From assembly GCA_033977485.1 (NCBI GenBank), contig CM066988.1:29120501-29184500 (forward strand): a stretch of DNA of 64,000 nt, given 5' to 3'. The translations under genes and the position numbers were made by a program. Every line of letters begins with the position of its first letter. The first letter of the stretch is position 1. The DNA comes from Hydrangea macrophylla. Taxonomy: Eukaryota; Streptophyta; Magnoliopsida; Cornales; Hydrangeaceae. The notes beneath the pieces are model-generated. The model was given only the letters and a program-made list of their open reading frames with translations. It did no database searches and had not been told where the DNA came from. Below, piece by piece: positions 34,803-47,062 of the stretch.

Positions 34803-34985
34803 TAGTAATATTTGAGACACAACCTTCACACAACTTTCGCACAACCTTCCTAAAAGATGTGTCTATCTCTCTTGTGATGTCACTGGACCCCCACAGTAAC
34901 ACAGGAGAGAGATAGACACATCTTTTAGATTGTGTAGAAAAAGTTGTGTGAAAGTTGTGTGAAAGTTGTGTCCCAAGTATTACTT
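34803..34985. mobile_element. Foldback MITE, about 180 bp
   Basis: Left arm AATATTTGAGACACAACCTT...AAAGATGTGTCTATCTCTC pairs with right arm GAGAGATAGACACATCTTTT...AAGTTGTGTCCCAAGTATT. Arms are about 75-80 bp with small gaps; the loop is near 34880-34900. No coding. Confidence 0.75.
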
Positions 34986-35020
34986 ACTCTTTATACATAT
35001 ATATTAAATATAGTTTTTGG

Positions 35021-35136
35021 GTGATGCTAATACCAAAGCAGAAAGTGCTAATGCCAAAGCAGAAAGTGTCGCTAAACTTTTAGCGACACTTTGTGCTTTG
35101 GTATTAGCACTTTCTACTTTGGCATTAGCACTAGCC
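35021..35136. repeat. Foldback hairpin with repeated arms
   Basis: Each arm holds two copies of GCTAAT(A/G)CCAAAGCAGAAAGT, and the arms meet at GTCGCTAAACTTTTAGCGAC (about 35069-35088). A compact near-perfect palindrome of about 115 bp, probably a MITE. Confidence 0.75.
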
Positions 35137-35649
35137 TAGTTTTTTAGTAAAAAATTCCTCATTACGAAACGTTAGTAGTAAAAATCCTTACTCAAATCTT
35201 TTCTAGTCAAAAGTCCCTTAGGAGAGTTTATTGGACTAATTAGCCTTTATTGTTATAAAATTGGATATGTTATATGTATTCCTTATATCTTGTATCATGT
35301 ATTTCAGTTATGAAATATGTATGCACACAATGGATCTCCAATTGTATAATTTTGCAGTTACTTCACCTCCTCCACCCAATTCCTCAAATGTAGTTGGTGG
35401 TAGTAAATAACAGATACTCCTATAAAGGTCATGTGTCCGTGTCTGACATCGTTTCAGGCACAACACATATCAGATAATTTTGACACATGTCGAACAAACT
35501 ATTTAGATACGTGAAGACAAGGGGTGTAATTTGGAACAGAAATTCTGATTCCGACCGATTCTGAGCCGAAAAATTCCGAATTTGGCTACTTAAAAATATT
35601 TTCGATTCCAAAAATTTGCAGAAAAAAAAAATCGGAACGGGATCGAAAC
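35137..35649. other. Gene-free flank of Athila insertion
   Basis: Unremarkable AT-rich DNA. From 35525 it becomes a run of GGAAC / ATTCCG / AAAAATTCC phrases that resumes directly after the Athila element at 54512-54594, showing that the element split an older GGAAC-rich repeat. Confidence 0.5.
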
Positions 35650-37266
35650 TGACATGGCTAAGAATGTGTGTGCGCTTGTGTGCTATACCCAAGGGTAAGT
35701 AATCGTGCAAGTAGTAATCTGGTTAAGACCAGGTCGATCCCACAGGGAAGGTGATAACCTAAATACTTAGATTAAACTCTAAAAGAAAAATAAAAATCAA
35801 TATATGAAAGGTTGCAGAACACGAAGTTCCATGAAGTAACTACTAAAATTGAAGCAACTAAAATAAATTAAACTAATGATTAACTAATTAACTAAAGCGA
35901 TGTTTTAAAACGTGTTCTTTTCTTAATAAAAGGGAATGTTGGGATTACCCGAATCCATCGCGACCTAGCCATCTACCATGCAATTACATTGAAGCTCAAT
36001 GGAGCACATTTTCTACAGTATTCCGTATTTTTCTTAGAATAAAGAATCCATAGTCCTTTCATGACCGGGACTATATCATTATAGTTAATTTAAAACACAT
36101 GAAAGCGGTTTAAAATAATAGTTAAGACTCACACCTACAATGGTATTAGCATTGAAGGTGGTTTGCAAAAGATATTGAAGAAAAATGCCTTAAAACCTTA
36201 AGTTCAGAGACTGTTTTGACAAACTGAGCATTTGGGGACAGTTTGATAACGAATCTCTAAAGCAGAAGTCTAGAGATACTGCATAGAATGTTCTCAAGAA
36301 TCAGAGGGTTCGATCGATCGAAGCGCTTTCGATCGATCGAAATGTATTCGATCGATTGACAGTGTCTCTGGTCCGATTAATCGAACAAACTTCGATCGAT
36401 CGAACACAGGAATTATTCTGCTGCATGGCAGAGGCTTAAGATCACAATTTCATCATGATCTCCCAACCTGGGGACTACTCAGACATGGTTTGGAGTGTCT
36501 TAGATTTGTTTTTAACGTAGATATTCATTAAAGTTTTGTTTGTTTGCGATTTAATATAAAATCTATGAAAACGAATTATTTATCCCTATCTAACATGCAA
36601 TACTACGATTCTAACAGATTATCCTACAATAAACAACAAGTAGAATGTAAACAAAATGATAAGAAGTAACCTGGACTGACGAACTTATATTAAACTTAAT
36701 AGAATCCAACCAAAAATAATAGAAATCCTTGATAAAACCTACAAAACAAGAACAAACTCTCTTCTCCCTATGTAAAACTGATAAAAATTGAAGAGACCGT
36801 CCTACTAGACATAAATATAACGCATATATATATATAAACCTAAGACTAGGGTTAAAAATTCCGTTTCTGCTGTGTGCGCGTAATTTATGATAAAAGCCAT
36901 GTTCGATCGATCGAAGATCCTTCGATCGATTGAACTTTTGGGATCTTCGAGCGCTTGAACATAATTCGATCAATCGAAACTTCGATCGATCGAGACCTCC
37001 TCGATCACTCGAAACTTCTTTTTCATGTTTGAATCATCTTCATTAAAACCAAGCACTTTCTTTTATCTTGCTCATTCAGTTCCTCACACAGCAACAGTAA
37101 TCTACACAAATAACCACTAAAACAATACCACTTATCCTAGATTAATCATATTGTGTAAAAACTGGCATTGTAATTCAAATTGCAGATATACAAGGGAATT
37201 GTAGACTAAATCAGTGTATTTTCTTCTATTAGCGCGGTTGTATTTTACAAATACCCCCGCTTGTCA
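35650..37266 (-). repeat. 3' LTR of Athila element (left copy)
   Basis: 1617 bp, TGACATGGCTAAG...CCCCCGCTTGTCA on the plus strand; pairs with 52903-54511. TCGATCGA-type clusters lie at 36308-36400 and 36901-37015. Confidence 0.95.
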
Positions 37267-39464
37267 CAACCCCCAACTAGCGATTTGCTAGTCCCTAGCA
37301 ATAAAGAGAAAATAAAACAAACTAAACTAATACTACAACAACTGAAATAAAATAAATTAAACTTAGGTAAACTAAACTAAAATTAAAAAGAAAGAAACTA
37401 CCTAACTCACTTTCGTAGGAATCGCGGTTAAATTTAGCAAATGCAACAAGCCTTTAAACCCCTAGGTTCCCTCTAGTGGACAAGTGTTGTCTCGTGAGGG
37501 TTTGTAGTGAATGTACCCACAAAATTCTCCGATTTTAAGCTCAAAAAGATATAGAATAACTTAGCTCCCTCCCATGCAACTGTAAACTTAGCTCCACAAT
37601 ACATATCATCCTCATTCAAACCATGAAAGAAATTCACATGCTCCTCATGTCACCAAAATAAAAATAACATATGCATCACATCCATGTATCAGTGTGTGTG
37701 TGTGTGTGTGTGTGAAGTTAGCAGCTATGCATAGAGCCTTATTTAGAGCTGTCTAGACTATCATACTCTCAGAACTTATAGTTTCAACTCAATTCTTACA
37801 TGGGTTTACACTCAGGAATGAACATCTCACAGAAACTGGTTTAATAATGATCGCACATGGTGTGAAAACTTTGATAAAAATTGAAAGTTTAGTTACTAAT
37901 GCTTTCACACCTGACTCAATAAAGAACGAACATTTAGTGTGTATAATCTCAAGAAAGGAATACTACTTACTAGAGGAGCGAAATACCGTGGATAACTCAA
38001 ATTATATGTTCATATTCAAACTAAGTTGTTAAAGATCATTAAGGCTTTGACTTTTCAATTTTTTTATATAGTGGGGCAGAAATGAAAGGGTAAGAAATTG
38101 CACATCTTCAGCATGTGATTGGGTTTAGTAATTTTATTTCACTCCATTCCAACCATCCTCTATTCTCATATATATATATATATATATATTTAACCCTAGA
38201 ATGCTCCTTCTTTCTTTTTCTCTTTTTATGCGGTCCCTCCCACAACTACTCCCTCCTCATCACATACTTCAATAATTTAATCACATTAGATGTGCAATGA
38301 GGTTCGTTGAGGTCGAAGTAAAAGATTAGGAATGTAGATTTTCATAATAGACTTGGCAGTATTTACTAGGTGTGGGACTGAGAACAATGCATATTCTGGA
38401 ATGTTGATACAAGTATATGGAAAGGTAAGGAACGAATAACGATGGCTTAAATCGTTTTCCCAACTTCTTAGTCTTAACACTTCAATGTTCATTGAGTTTA
38501 GTTGGTAAATCCTGAACGTTCTCCTCTAATACGCAGCCAAAATGAAGAATTAGAGACTATTCAACGAATTTAATACACTTATTCAAGAAAAAACAATTCG
38601 AATTTAATGTGATAATTCCCTCAGAATTGAAGATTGGATTCAGAAGCTCACTAAGGGTGACTAATTTCCACTACTTATTCCTTACAGCACAAAAGTCGTA
38701 TTAACTCTTATTTTAGGTTTTCTGCATAACTATAAACATGTGCATATGGATTTTGGATACACGAATGGTCAATATATGCATTTATCTTAGTGAAACTAGA
38801 AGAACGCGTGAACTTAATTTATAAAATGATGAGATTAAAATGGTTGCGTCATTACTTGATAACAACTAAATAGAAGTGAATATTCAAAGTTATTCTACCA
38901 ATTCAATTCAATAATTCCTTAATAATTCGAAATTTAATTTTTTTTTAAATTTTTTTTTTAGAAGTAATTGATTTGCTTTCAACTGTGGATGTACTCCAAT
39001 TGAGATTGTATGAAATGTACAATAAACATGTGCAGATTGCTAAATATAAACATGTGCAGGTGATTATCTATCTACATCCCACCCCCAACGGAAAATTGCA
39101 ATGTCCGCAAAAGTTGATTTTCAAATATAGATAGAGAGATATCACCTGATAAAGTATCGCAACAACCGTAAGCGTAACAATCTGTAACGAAGGCATACAT
39201 ACTCCAAGCAGCAAAGATCAAATAAAAATTGAAAACATAGAGCAGGACATCCATGCATAAAATAGAACTCATCACTGAAATGATAAAGCTATGAATACAA
39301 CAACACAGTGATAATACAGTCCATAAAAAAACCAAAGTCCAAAATAACCAAACCAATCAAACAGTCCAAAATATCCAATAACAATCACAAGAACAACTAC
39401 TAACGGGGAGAGAAAATAAAAAAAACAACCAACCAAAAATCCAGAGACACTGAAATAGCATAAG
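37267..39464 (-). other. Athila 3' untranslated region
   Basis: The polypurine tract (complement GGGGGTTG) abuts the LTR at 37267-37276. The remaining 2.2 kb, AT-rich with a (GT)n at 37691-37712 and (TA)n at 38168-38190, shows no credible gene. This matches the long noncoding 3' part typical of Athila elements. Confidence 0.65.
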
Positions 39465-40892
39465 CTAAGCATCATCAGCGACATCGGATAAGATCTCGAT
39501 CAGCACGTCTGAAGCATCCACATCTCTACCCTCAGCAACAGTAGTAGCCGTCGCCGGGTCACTCGCAATCGTGGCAGCTAGTGTAGATAATAATGGGTCA
39601 GCCACGACTGGAGGTGGTGGAAGTGGTGTCTCAGAAGAAAGCGGTGCCGCCGATGTAGATGGAGCAGCAGGATCAACCTGTGGAGGTGGAGCTGAGGATG
39701 AAGGACCAGTAGTGGGTGGTGGAGGTGTATGTAGAGACTGGTCGACCCCTATCTGAATCAATATAGCCTCAAGTAGAGTTGTCATGCGGTCCATCTTGCC
39801 CTCGAGTCTGATTCGAGCCTCTCTCTCCTCTATAAGTAACTCATAAACAGTTGGGAGAGGCACAGAAGAAGAAGACTCTCCCTGGGCGGGAGCCTGAGAC
39901 CGTTGTCTCAGCTCGAACTGCGCAACCTCAATACGAGGATCAACCTCGTCATCAGAATCTAGCTCATCAACCTCTGTGGGTGTCCCAGAAGCTGCACCCT
40001 CTGTATCGGTGCCTCCTCCTCTCCTCCTCTTCGCCCTGACGTTCGCCTTACCCTTTTCTTTTCTTTTCTTTTGAGCATCAGAACGGCGGGCTGCCATCTC
40101 ACCAAATCGACTAAAGGCCTGCATAATCGAATTTGTGGCCAACGGAACTAGCCCAGCCTGCTCAATGACCCGATGTATAGGCCAAGCACCCTTCAAATGG
40201 CACTTGGCGGTAGTGTACCGCGTGGGCTGAACAAAGAAGTCAATATAGAGGCGAGACAGACAGACTTGCTGTCCTGTCCCAATAGCATATAGAGCTCGGG
40301 CATACCATGCAGCGAACTTCTCATGATAAGACATCATCAAAAAATAGTTCACCAGTGTCAGATGGAGGAGATGATAGTCCTCAGTGAGAAGCTTATCCTC
40401 GATGAGAGATACGCCGTTCCAAAACTGGACGGCGCCTCTTGTAAGCTCTCGGATAATGGTGACTGGAGGCATCTCTGGGGCTCCTGGTATGCGAGGATAT
40501 AAACAATCTGGCACCTCGGGTACCCCCAGAGCAGCAGAAACTGTGGCAGGGATGAATATGATCTCACGCCCGCGGAAGAAGGATTGGTATGTGAACGGGG
40601 TCGCGGGATCCTTGATCATATAGGAGCAGGCTTCACGAACCCAGTGGATGTTGATCGTTTTGGTCTGGATCAACATATTGTACCATAGTGGCATGTCTCT
40701 GATCCGTCTTAGGAACCACGGAGCTGAAAGCCATACGGACTCCAGGGGCCACTCCAACATCACCTTACGCGTCTGAAACCATCGAGTAAACCATACTCGT
40801 TCCTCTTCATTTTTGAGCCCGTTAGCTGGTATAGGGTCGGGTATAGTGAGGTCGAGTGGTTTAGGCTTGTGATACCCTGTGATAGGGTTCAT
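39465..40892 (-). CDS. Athila env-region ORF (putative plant transposon protein), intact
   Basis: 475 codons from ATG at 40892 (MNPITGYHKPKPLDL); the open frame extends ten codons further upstream to 40922, but an AG acceptor after a T-rich tract (CTTCCATTTCAG, just before GTCTTTTGCA) lies there, so I place the start at 40892. The N-terminal two thirds carry a folded domain rich in Trp and aromatic residues (WFTRWFQTRKVMLEWPLESV...; HWVREACSYM; YFLMMSYHEKFAAWYARALY) of the kind found after integrase in Athila elements (putative plant transposon protein family). Next come a basic patch KKRKEKGKANVRAKRRR (nuclear-signal like), an acidic stretch and a short coiled coil (ELLIEEREARIRLEGKMDRM), then a Pro/Ser/Ala-rich tail. 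No obvious transmembrane segment, so it is not a typical envelope glycoprotein. It is the only fully open gene of this element; function unknown. Confidence 0.75.
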   Translation of the reverse strand: MNPITGYHKPKPLDLTIPDPIPANGLKNEEERVWFTRWFQTRKVMLEWPLESVWLSAPWFLRRIRDMPLWYNMLIQTKTINIHWVREACSYMIKDPATPFTYQSFFRGREIIFIPATVSAALGVPEVPDCLYPRIPGAPEMPPVTIIRELTRGAVQFWNGVSLIEDKLLTEDYHLLHLTLVNYFLMMSYHEKFAAWYARALYAIGTGQQVCLSRLYIDFFVQPTRYTTAKCHLKGAWPIHRVIEQAGLVPLATNSIMQAFSRFGEMAARRSDAQKKRKEKGKANVRAKRRRGGGTDTEGAASGTPTEVDELDSDDEVDPRIEVAQFELRQRSQAPAQGESSSSVPLPTVYELLIEEREARIRLEGKMDRMTTLLEAILIQIGVDQSLHTPPPPTTGPSSSAPPPQVDPAAPSTSAAPLSSETPLPPPPVVADPLLSTLAATIASDPATATTVAEGRDVDASDVLIEILSDVADDA

Positions 40893-41898
40893 TGCAAAAG
40901 ACCTGAAATGGAAGAAAAACAAGAAAATAAATCAAAATAGGGAAGTAATGAAAAGAAACTGCTACTGCTTATGTTCGATCGATCGAAGAATGGTCGATCA
41001 ATTGAGAAGGTACAAGGTTCGATCACTCGAGCCTAGTTCGAAAGATTGAAAAGGGACTGGGTTCGATCGCTCGAGCCCAATTCGATCGATCGAACACAGC
41101 GAAACAGCAGTGACAAGAAACGAGAATGGAAATGGAAAGAAAACAAGAAATAGATAACTAAAACTAATACTAATTGATCTTAGGAACAATGGGGGGCATC
41201 CCCACTAGAATTTGAAGAAAATGAAAAAACAAGGGGGGGTCTCGGGTCGTACCTCGTGTATGCGTGCAGAGAGAGGATTTGAGGGTGATGATGATGATGA
41301 CCAAAGGGATCCGAAGTTCCTCAAATGACTGAATTGATGAAGGGAGGGCAAAAATCGCCCACGTTCCTGCTCTGTCTCCGAGCGCTCGAGGATATGAGGG
41401 TGAGAGAGAAACTGAGAAGGTGTATGAAAGATGCCTCGTTTAATACAAGTCTCGATCGATCGAGAAAGTTCGATCGATCGAACCTTCGATCGATTGAGAC
41501 ATGTTGAAGCGCTTGAGGATGGGACACCTTCGATTGATCGAAATGAGTTCGATCGATCGAACCTAGAAATTCTACAATATCACTAAATGGAGAAATTATA
41601 CACCCACATCTAACCAACATTGGTCTGGACATACAGGAAAATGATAGAACAGTTCATTGACAATACATGTAAGCCAGACATCATCATCAACACGGTAAAA
41701 TGTTGTAAATTTTATAAATAAAATTATTTCATAGCATCCATATTGCAAAATTATTGCTCCCACAATGGTACCTAAGACCTTATTAATAAAGAAAAACTAC
41801 GCAAACAAACGGAAACTAATAAAACTTTGTCTAGGATTACACTCCAATTGATAAAAGAAAACCCAAATGACAGAAAACAATTGAAGTGAGGCACTACT
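40893..41898 (-). other. Athila intergenic/intron-like segment with palindromes
   Basis: Holds TCGATCGA-type palindromes at 40975-41095 and 41451-41562 and a T-rich tract on the minus strand ending in a good 3' splice acceptor before the ORF at 40892. No gene. The solo LTR inserted at 41899 separates it from its upstream half. Confidence 0.55.
41894..41898 (+). other. Target-site duplication of solo LTR, left copy
   Basis: CTACT, repeated exactly at 46133-46137. Confidence 0.9.
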
Positions 41899-44313
41899 TG
41901 TCACGCCCCGGAGTAAGCCAAAAATAGGAAAAATAAAAATTTTCCTTTATGGGTCCATAGACACATGACTAGCTTGTTAACCGTCCTGTCCTTCTAACTC
42001 CGCACAATGCAATCATAAGGGAAATGCTAGAGCATAAGCATGACCTAAACTTATCAGAGTATAAATACAGCAGCAGAAATTAAACAAGAGTTACAATAAC
42101 TTCAATCCTAATACAAGAGGCCATACTAAACAATTTACATAAGCTTAAAAAAAACTTGAGAAACTGTCTATCAGATCTTGGGCAAGGCTTTATTCTCCTT
42201 GGCTCCACGGCACAGCATCCAGAGCTCTTCTATCTTTCTCCAAACCTGCAACACTCTGGGCATACGAATGCCCAGGGCGTAACATGCTGTTAGCCTTGGA
42301 ACAAGGCTGAGTGACAGTCTAAACCGCACAATAATCAATAAATACAAAACATCTCTCGACTCACGTCATAGTTTAGTATCTTAAGATATGGTTAATCTCT
42401 TATCAAAAGACGCAATCTCACCACGGACATAGCAGAGGTCTTAACAAGGCAGGTAGACAGATAAACATAACCTCATAAAATACATTCTCCTTATTATATC
42501 CTTATGCGTGCAAATGCATGACCAAAGTGACTCATTCCCAACTCTTACTTTTAAAACAGACACTTTTCAAAACCATTTCATTTTAAAACCAAAACATTCC
42601 AAAACCAAATCATTTCGAACCAAACCCTTTTATTCATCAACTCAATCTCATCATTCACTTTCTCTTTCTCATCCACTTGACAACATGCAGTATATCAACG
42701 ATGATAACATGCTACAATAGCCGATTCATACTTATTCCCTTAATAGGTCGCCGGACGTCTTCACGGCGCACACTACCCATAAACAATGGAACTGGCACAT
42801 GGGACGTCTTCAACCATGTCTATACTCTCATCGGTCGTCTACACGGCTGAGAAGTATATTAGAGCACTAGCCAGACGTCTTCAACGATACATGGGACGTC
42901 TTCAATGGTAAGAGGCGCGCTAGGAACCCTAACCGTCCACGTCCACCCGGCTCGTCAGCCGTTGATCCATAGGATCTAGCAATCACATCTCTTTCACATT
43001 CACATACCTCATCTCATTCACATTCTCATCAAACACTTCTTTTTCTCACACAACGCATACTGACACATGTCATGAAATGCACGTATGTCCACTATCAATA
43101 CTCACATGCAAATCTTCTTTTATTCCTCTTTATTATTAACATGGCATGCGTTATCTATTCTAGTCAACAACTTCGTAAAACTTGCATTTAACAGATAGTA
43201 GCAGAAACGTAACACATAGAACATGGATTTGATACCAGTGATCATATAGATAAAACTCTTAACATGCTCACGTATTTGATGGCACTACCAAAACATGCTT
43301 TGCATAGTCTTACAATTAATGGAATACATGTAGCATCATAAATCAACATATTACTTATACAAAACCTCATACAGGTAGCTTTAAAACATCTTATATTAAT
43401 CTTATTAGGATTAGAGTGAGGTTAGGAAACTCACCTCGAGTCACCGATCCTCGCAAAGCAGAAAATCGTCAAGTTCTACAACAATAAACGGAATAAACAG
43501 CAATAATGTATGAGTACAATTATAGGGGTAAAATGGTAATTTTACCAAATGAGGTTATAAATCTCAAGGTAGTGATCTACGTGTCATTCCAAGTCCAGTG
43601 CCATTGACTAGACTCAAATCGGAGTCCGTCGCGTTTTACGAGGTAATATGTAGGGCTTACTACACTAATGCGGGCCCTAAAAGATAGGTTGTATTTTCGA
43701 CTGAGTCGAAAGGTCACTAAACTTTAAGGGAAAGTTCTAGACATTATTCTGACCGCGTAATTTCGGAGTCCTAGATTATTTATTATGAAATATTGAAGAT
43801 AATATATATCAGAAAATACTCAAAAAGGGGTTTAAATACATAAATATACCTATACTATGAAATCAGTACTTAGAAGTATTTTTATTAAATACTAGATATT
43901 AAAATACACTACCAGTATTTATCTCATAATTTTCGGAGCTCGTTTGGTATTTTTAATAATTAATATACTCATAAAATAGCTCCTTAATAATTATTAAAAA
44001 TACTAGACTATAATATTATAGCTTTACAATTTTTGTTATATAATAAAATAGTCCCAAGGTCATTACCCTAATTTTCTAGAATTTATAAATATATATAGGT
44101 ATTTAAATACCATTTAAATACCCTTAAAACTATTTATATTATACTTATGAATTACCATATAATTAATAATTATATTATTACCATATTATAATTATACTTA
44201 ATATATTAAGAATATTATACAATAATATTCCCTAAAGTAAATGTACTAATAATACATTTTAATACATTTATAATGATTAAAATCATTTAAAATCTATTAA
44301 TACTAATAATATC

Positions 44314-44353
<40 letters not shown>

Positions 44354-46132
44354 GTAATAATAGACAGACCTGACGGGTCGACCCGAGACTAAACGGGTAA
44401 CCCGTTTGCTCTCACAACAAAACCCACACGGGTGACCCATTGGGTCAAACCCGACCCGAACATATCCTAAGTGGACTACCCACTAATACACATAAAGAAA
44501 CCCACTCTAAAACCCATTCGGGTTGAACCTAAACCCGAACCCAAACCCACTCATACTCATAAACTAGTCCTACCCATTAACCCGAACCCGGACCGAACCT
44601 AACCCTAACCCAAACCCAGATCCACTAACAGACTCAAGACAACCCGAACCATACCCAAACCAAACCCGTGACCCGGCCCGTGGCATCAAAACGACGCCGT
44701 TCAATTTTAAATGACCCACGGGTTTATTAAAACCCAACCCGAACCTAGACCCCAACCCAAATATACACTTATCCTAACCCTACCCAGACCTGACCCGTGC
44801 CCGAGTCTTATAACCCGAAGACCTAAACGGGTCTCCTTCTTCTCCGGCGATCCCGACGCCACCGGTGACCCGCGATTTTGCCGAAAAACTTCTAAGACAC
44901 ATAACTTCTTCACCTCTCCATGGAAATCCATGAACCCAATGCCAAACTGACCGGAATTAGCCCCTCTATCACATAGTAGAAGCTGGATAATGGGTTCATT
45001 CGTTTGGTGGTCCTACTGGCCGATTATTCTTTCGGTCATTAGAGAGAATAATGGCCTGCATGGCCATTCAAATGATCAATAAATCAAAAAAACAAACATA
45101 AGGGGTCTATCTGGGGTCAAGGGGGTCAGATTGGTGTAACTTAGGCGCCATTTGGTTAATATATGAAGAATCAAGCTTCTCAAGGTGCCTAATGGTCACC
45201 GAAAGTTGTAAAGAGCCCTAGGCTCTGATTAGGGCCATGCATGTGATCCTAGATGCTCCTAGATGACATGAAGAGTTATTAGAAATGCAATGTGGGGTGT
45301 GGATTACCTCAGGGAGCTCGGATCCTTTCAAACTCTCAGATCAACTTCTTCTCTCTCCTCTGCGCATCTTTTCTTCTTTCCCAATCTTCTCCTTCTTCGT
45401 TCTACTTCATATCTTCAATCTGTGGCAGTGTGCATGTGTGTGTTAGGAAGTGAGCAGAGAGGGTAGGTAGTTGTTGATACAATGTAGGGAGTGAGTGTGG
45501 TGTATATCTTCTTCTTCTCAACTATCTCACTCTCGGGCTCTCTCTACACAAACTGTTTTGGACAGATTAGGACGGGTGGATGAGGGTGTAATGTGGGTGA
45601 GGGAGTGTGTATTTATAGAGGAATGGTGAAGGGGGGTTTGGTTGTGTGTAATGTGTGCACAAGGTGCGCATGTATGTGTATGTGTCCAAGGGTAGATATG
45701 AGGGGACCAATGGGGTGGTGGTGTGGGTGGGGCCCACATACTATTAAAGGTGGTATGGCTCCCACTCTCAGGTAATATGCACTGGGATGTGTGCCTGGGT
45801 CCTAACTAGGTGCAATACTGAGAAGACGATCACAGGTACGAGTGCAAGCATGAACGGGGCTGTGTACGGGTTTATGTATAAGTCCTTCTATGAATTCTAA
45901 ATGAAATGTAACGTCGAGGCTATGACCACTCTAATACATTTGAGGTTACGTCTATTCTATTAGGCACTAGGTTATTACTAATGTCATCGTTGTCGTCAAG
46001 ACGATTACTATAGGACCTTGCAAGGATTCCTAATTAGGGTCACCCTAATGGACCTTCTGTAACCGTACCACGGTGATGTCATCACTTATAATCCTAGGCA
46101 GAATTTCTAGGGAAAAATTTCAGGGTGCTACA
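41899..46132 (-). repeat. Tekay-type Gypsy solo LTR, 4234 bp
   Basis: Begins TGTCACGCCCC and ends GGGTGCTACA on the plus strand (sense start TGTAGCACCC on the minus strand), flanked by the perfect 5-bp duplication CTACT. No primer site, polypurine tract or coding region adjoins either end, so it is a solo LTR left by recombination between the LTRs of a full element. Its right 1.3 kb matches the remnant at 8387-9671. Internal features: repeats of GACGTCTTCA (42754-42905), (AAT)n at 44313-44352, and a CCCGAACCCAAACCC-type tract (44370-44830). Confidence 0.9.
44370..44830. repeat. Degenerate ACCCGAACCCAAACCC tract in solo LTR
   Basis: Dozens of loosely periodic AACCC/GACCC words. They resemble telomere repeats only superficially: the plant unit CCCTAAA is not repeated in tandem. 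Likely an internal simple repeat of this LTR family. Confidence 0.6.
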
Positions 46133-46137
46133 CTACT
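46133..46137 (+). other. Target-site duplication of solo LTR, right copy
   Basis: CTACT. On the minus strand these bases also supply the TAG stop of the upstream Athila ORF, which therefore ends at the same residue with or without the insertion. Confidence 0.9.
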
Positions 46138-47062
46138 CTTCAAGCATGAAAATTTCTTCTTCCACCATTTCTTCTTTCTCCGCCAAATCTTCGAATGTGG
46201 AGTCTAAACTTGATGATTCCCTTTCCCAGAATAGTCGGAAAGCAGCCAGGACATCATCGAGAAGGTCTGAACTCTCCAAGGGATTGATTGCACAGGCAAG
46301 AGGTGAGCCGGATGGAGACAAAGATATCGGAGTGTAATTTCTCAACTGACCTTCCTCTTGCGGCAGAGTACCCGGGGACCCTATGTACAGTCCAAAACCA
46401 TGAAATAGTTGATGTGGAAGGAATAACGGCGGTAACATTGGATTCATAGTGAAAATCCTGACAAAGGAAACCAAAAGAGAACAAACAAGAAAGAAAGAAA
46501 TTAAAAGAAAACAAATGAAATAACTAATGAAAATGAATAAACAAAGCACGAAGAAAAAAAAGAAAGCAATGTGACCAAGAATTAACCTCACTATTGGCGT
46601 GAAACAACCATGTGCACTAGCAGGTAGAGGGCATTGAAGCCGGAACAACAAATAACTCATGTGCACATAAATGCAGAGAACCAATTCGATGACAAGGAAT
46701 TCATCAACATACGTGAATACAACATTATGGCGTTCGGGCACCACATCCTGTAAATCTTCTTCGTCCCACGGTTCCCACATTGAGTCGTTTTCCCATTATT
46801 CCAAAAGGGCATCATCGACTTCCCCAACAAAATACCCCTCTGGTTCACCTTCCTCTTTAGTAAAGTCCATATGCTCGAAGAGATTAATTTGGAGAAGTGC
46901 AAGATCGTAAGGGATGTACCCTTGGGTTAAGTCAATGACATCGTCTGCTCTGGGCCCTTGATACGAAGAGAGACAGAATGCAATCTCCTCGGTAGTCCAT
47001 GGAGGATTAGGATATTCAGAGTCAACCCATAACCCGATCGAATGGATGTCATCATCCCTCAT
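46133..47062 (-). pseudogene. Athila 3'-region ORF upstream of the solo LTR insertion
   Basis: One minus-strand frame from 47062 to TAG 46133-46135 region, broken by TAA at 46796-46798. The first part is acidic (GLWVDSEYPNPPWTTEEIAF). The second part includes a 40-residue hydrophobic stretch (about 46490-46610) and then MNPMLPPLFLPHQLF and an acidic end. The hydrophobic stretch coincides with a T-rich tract ending TTTGTCAG, so it may be an intron read through rather than a membrane segment; if so, the second exon starts near MNP at about 46446. No family recognised beyond its Athila position. Confidence 0.5.

Noticed and set aside
44370..44830. Possible interstitial telomere repeat
   Set aside because: Words are ACCCGAACCC/AACCC without a tandem CCCTAAA unit; it lies wholly within a solo LTR.
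41899..46132. Full Tekay-type element rather than solo LTR
   Set aside because: No primer site, polypurine tract or coding frames inside, and the target duplication directly flanks the single LTR.
46490..46610. Long hydrophobic stretch read as an envelope transmembrane segment
   Set aside because: It coincides with a T-rich tract ending in a splice-acceptor-like TTTGTCAG; an intron is at least as likely, so I do not claim an envelope protein.
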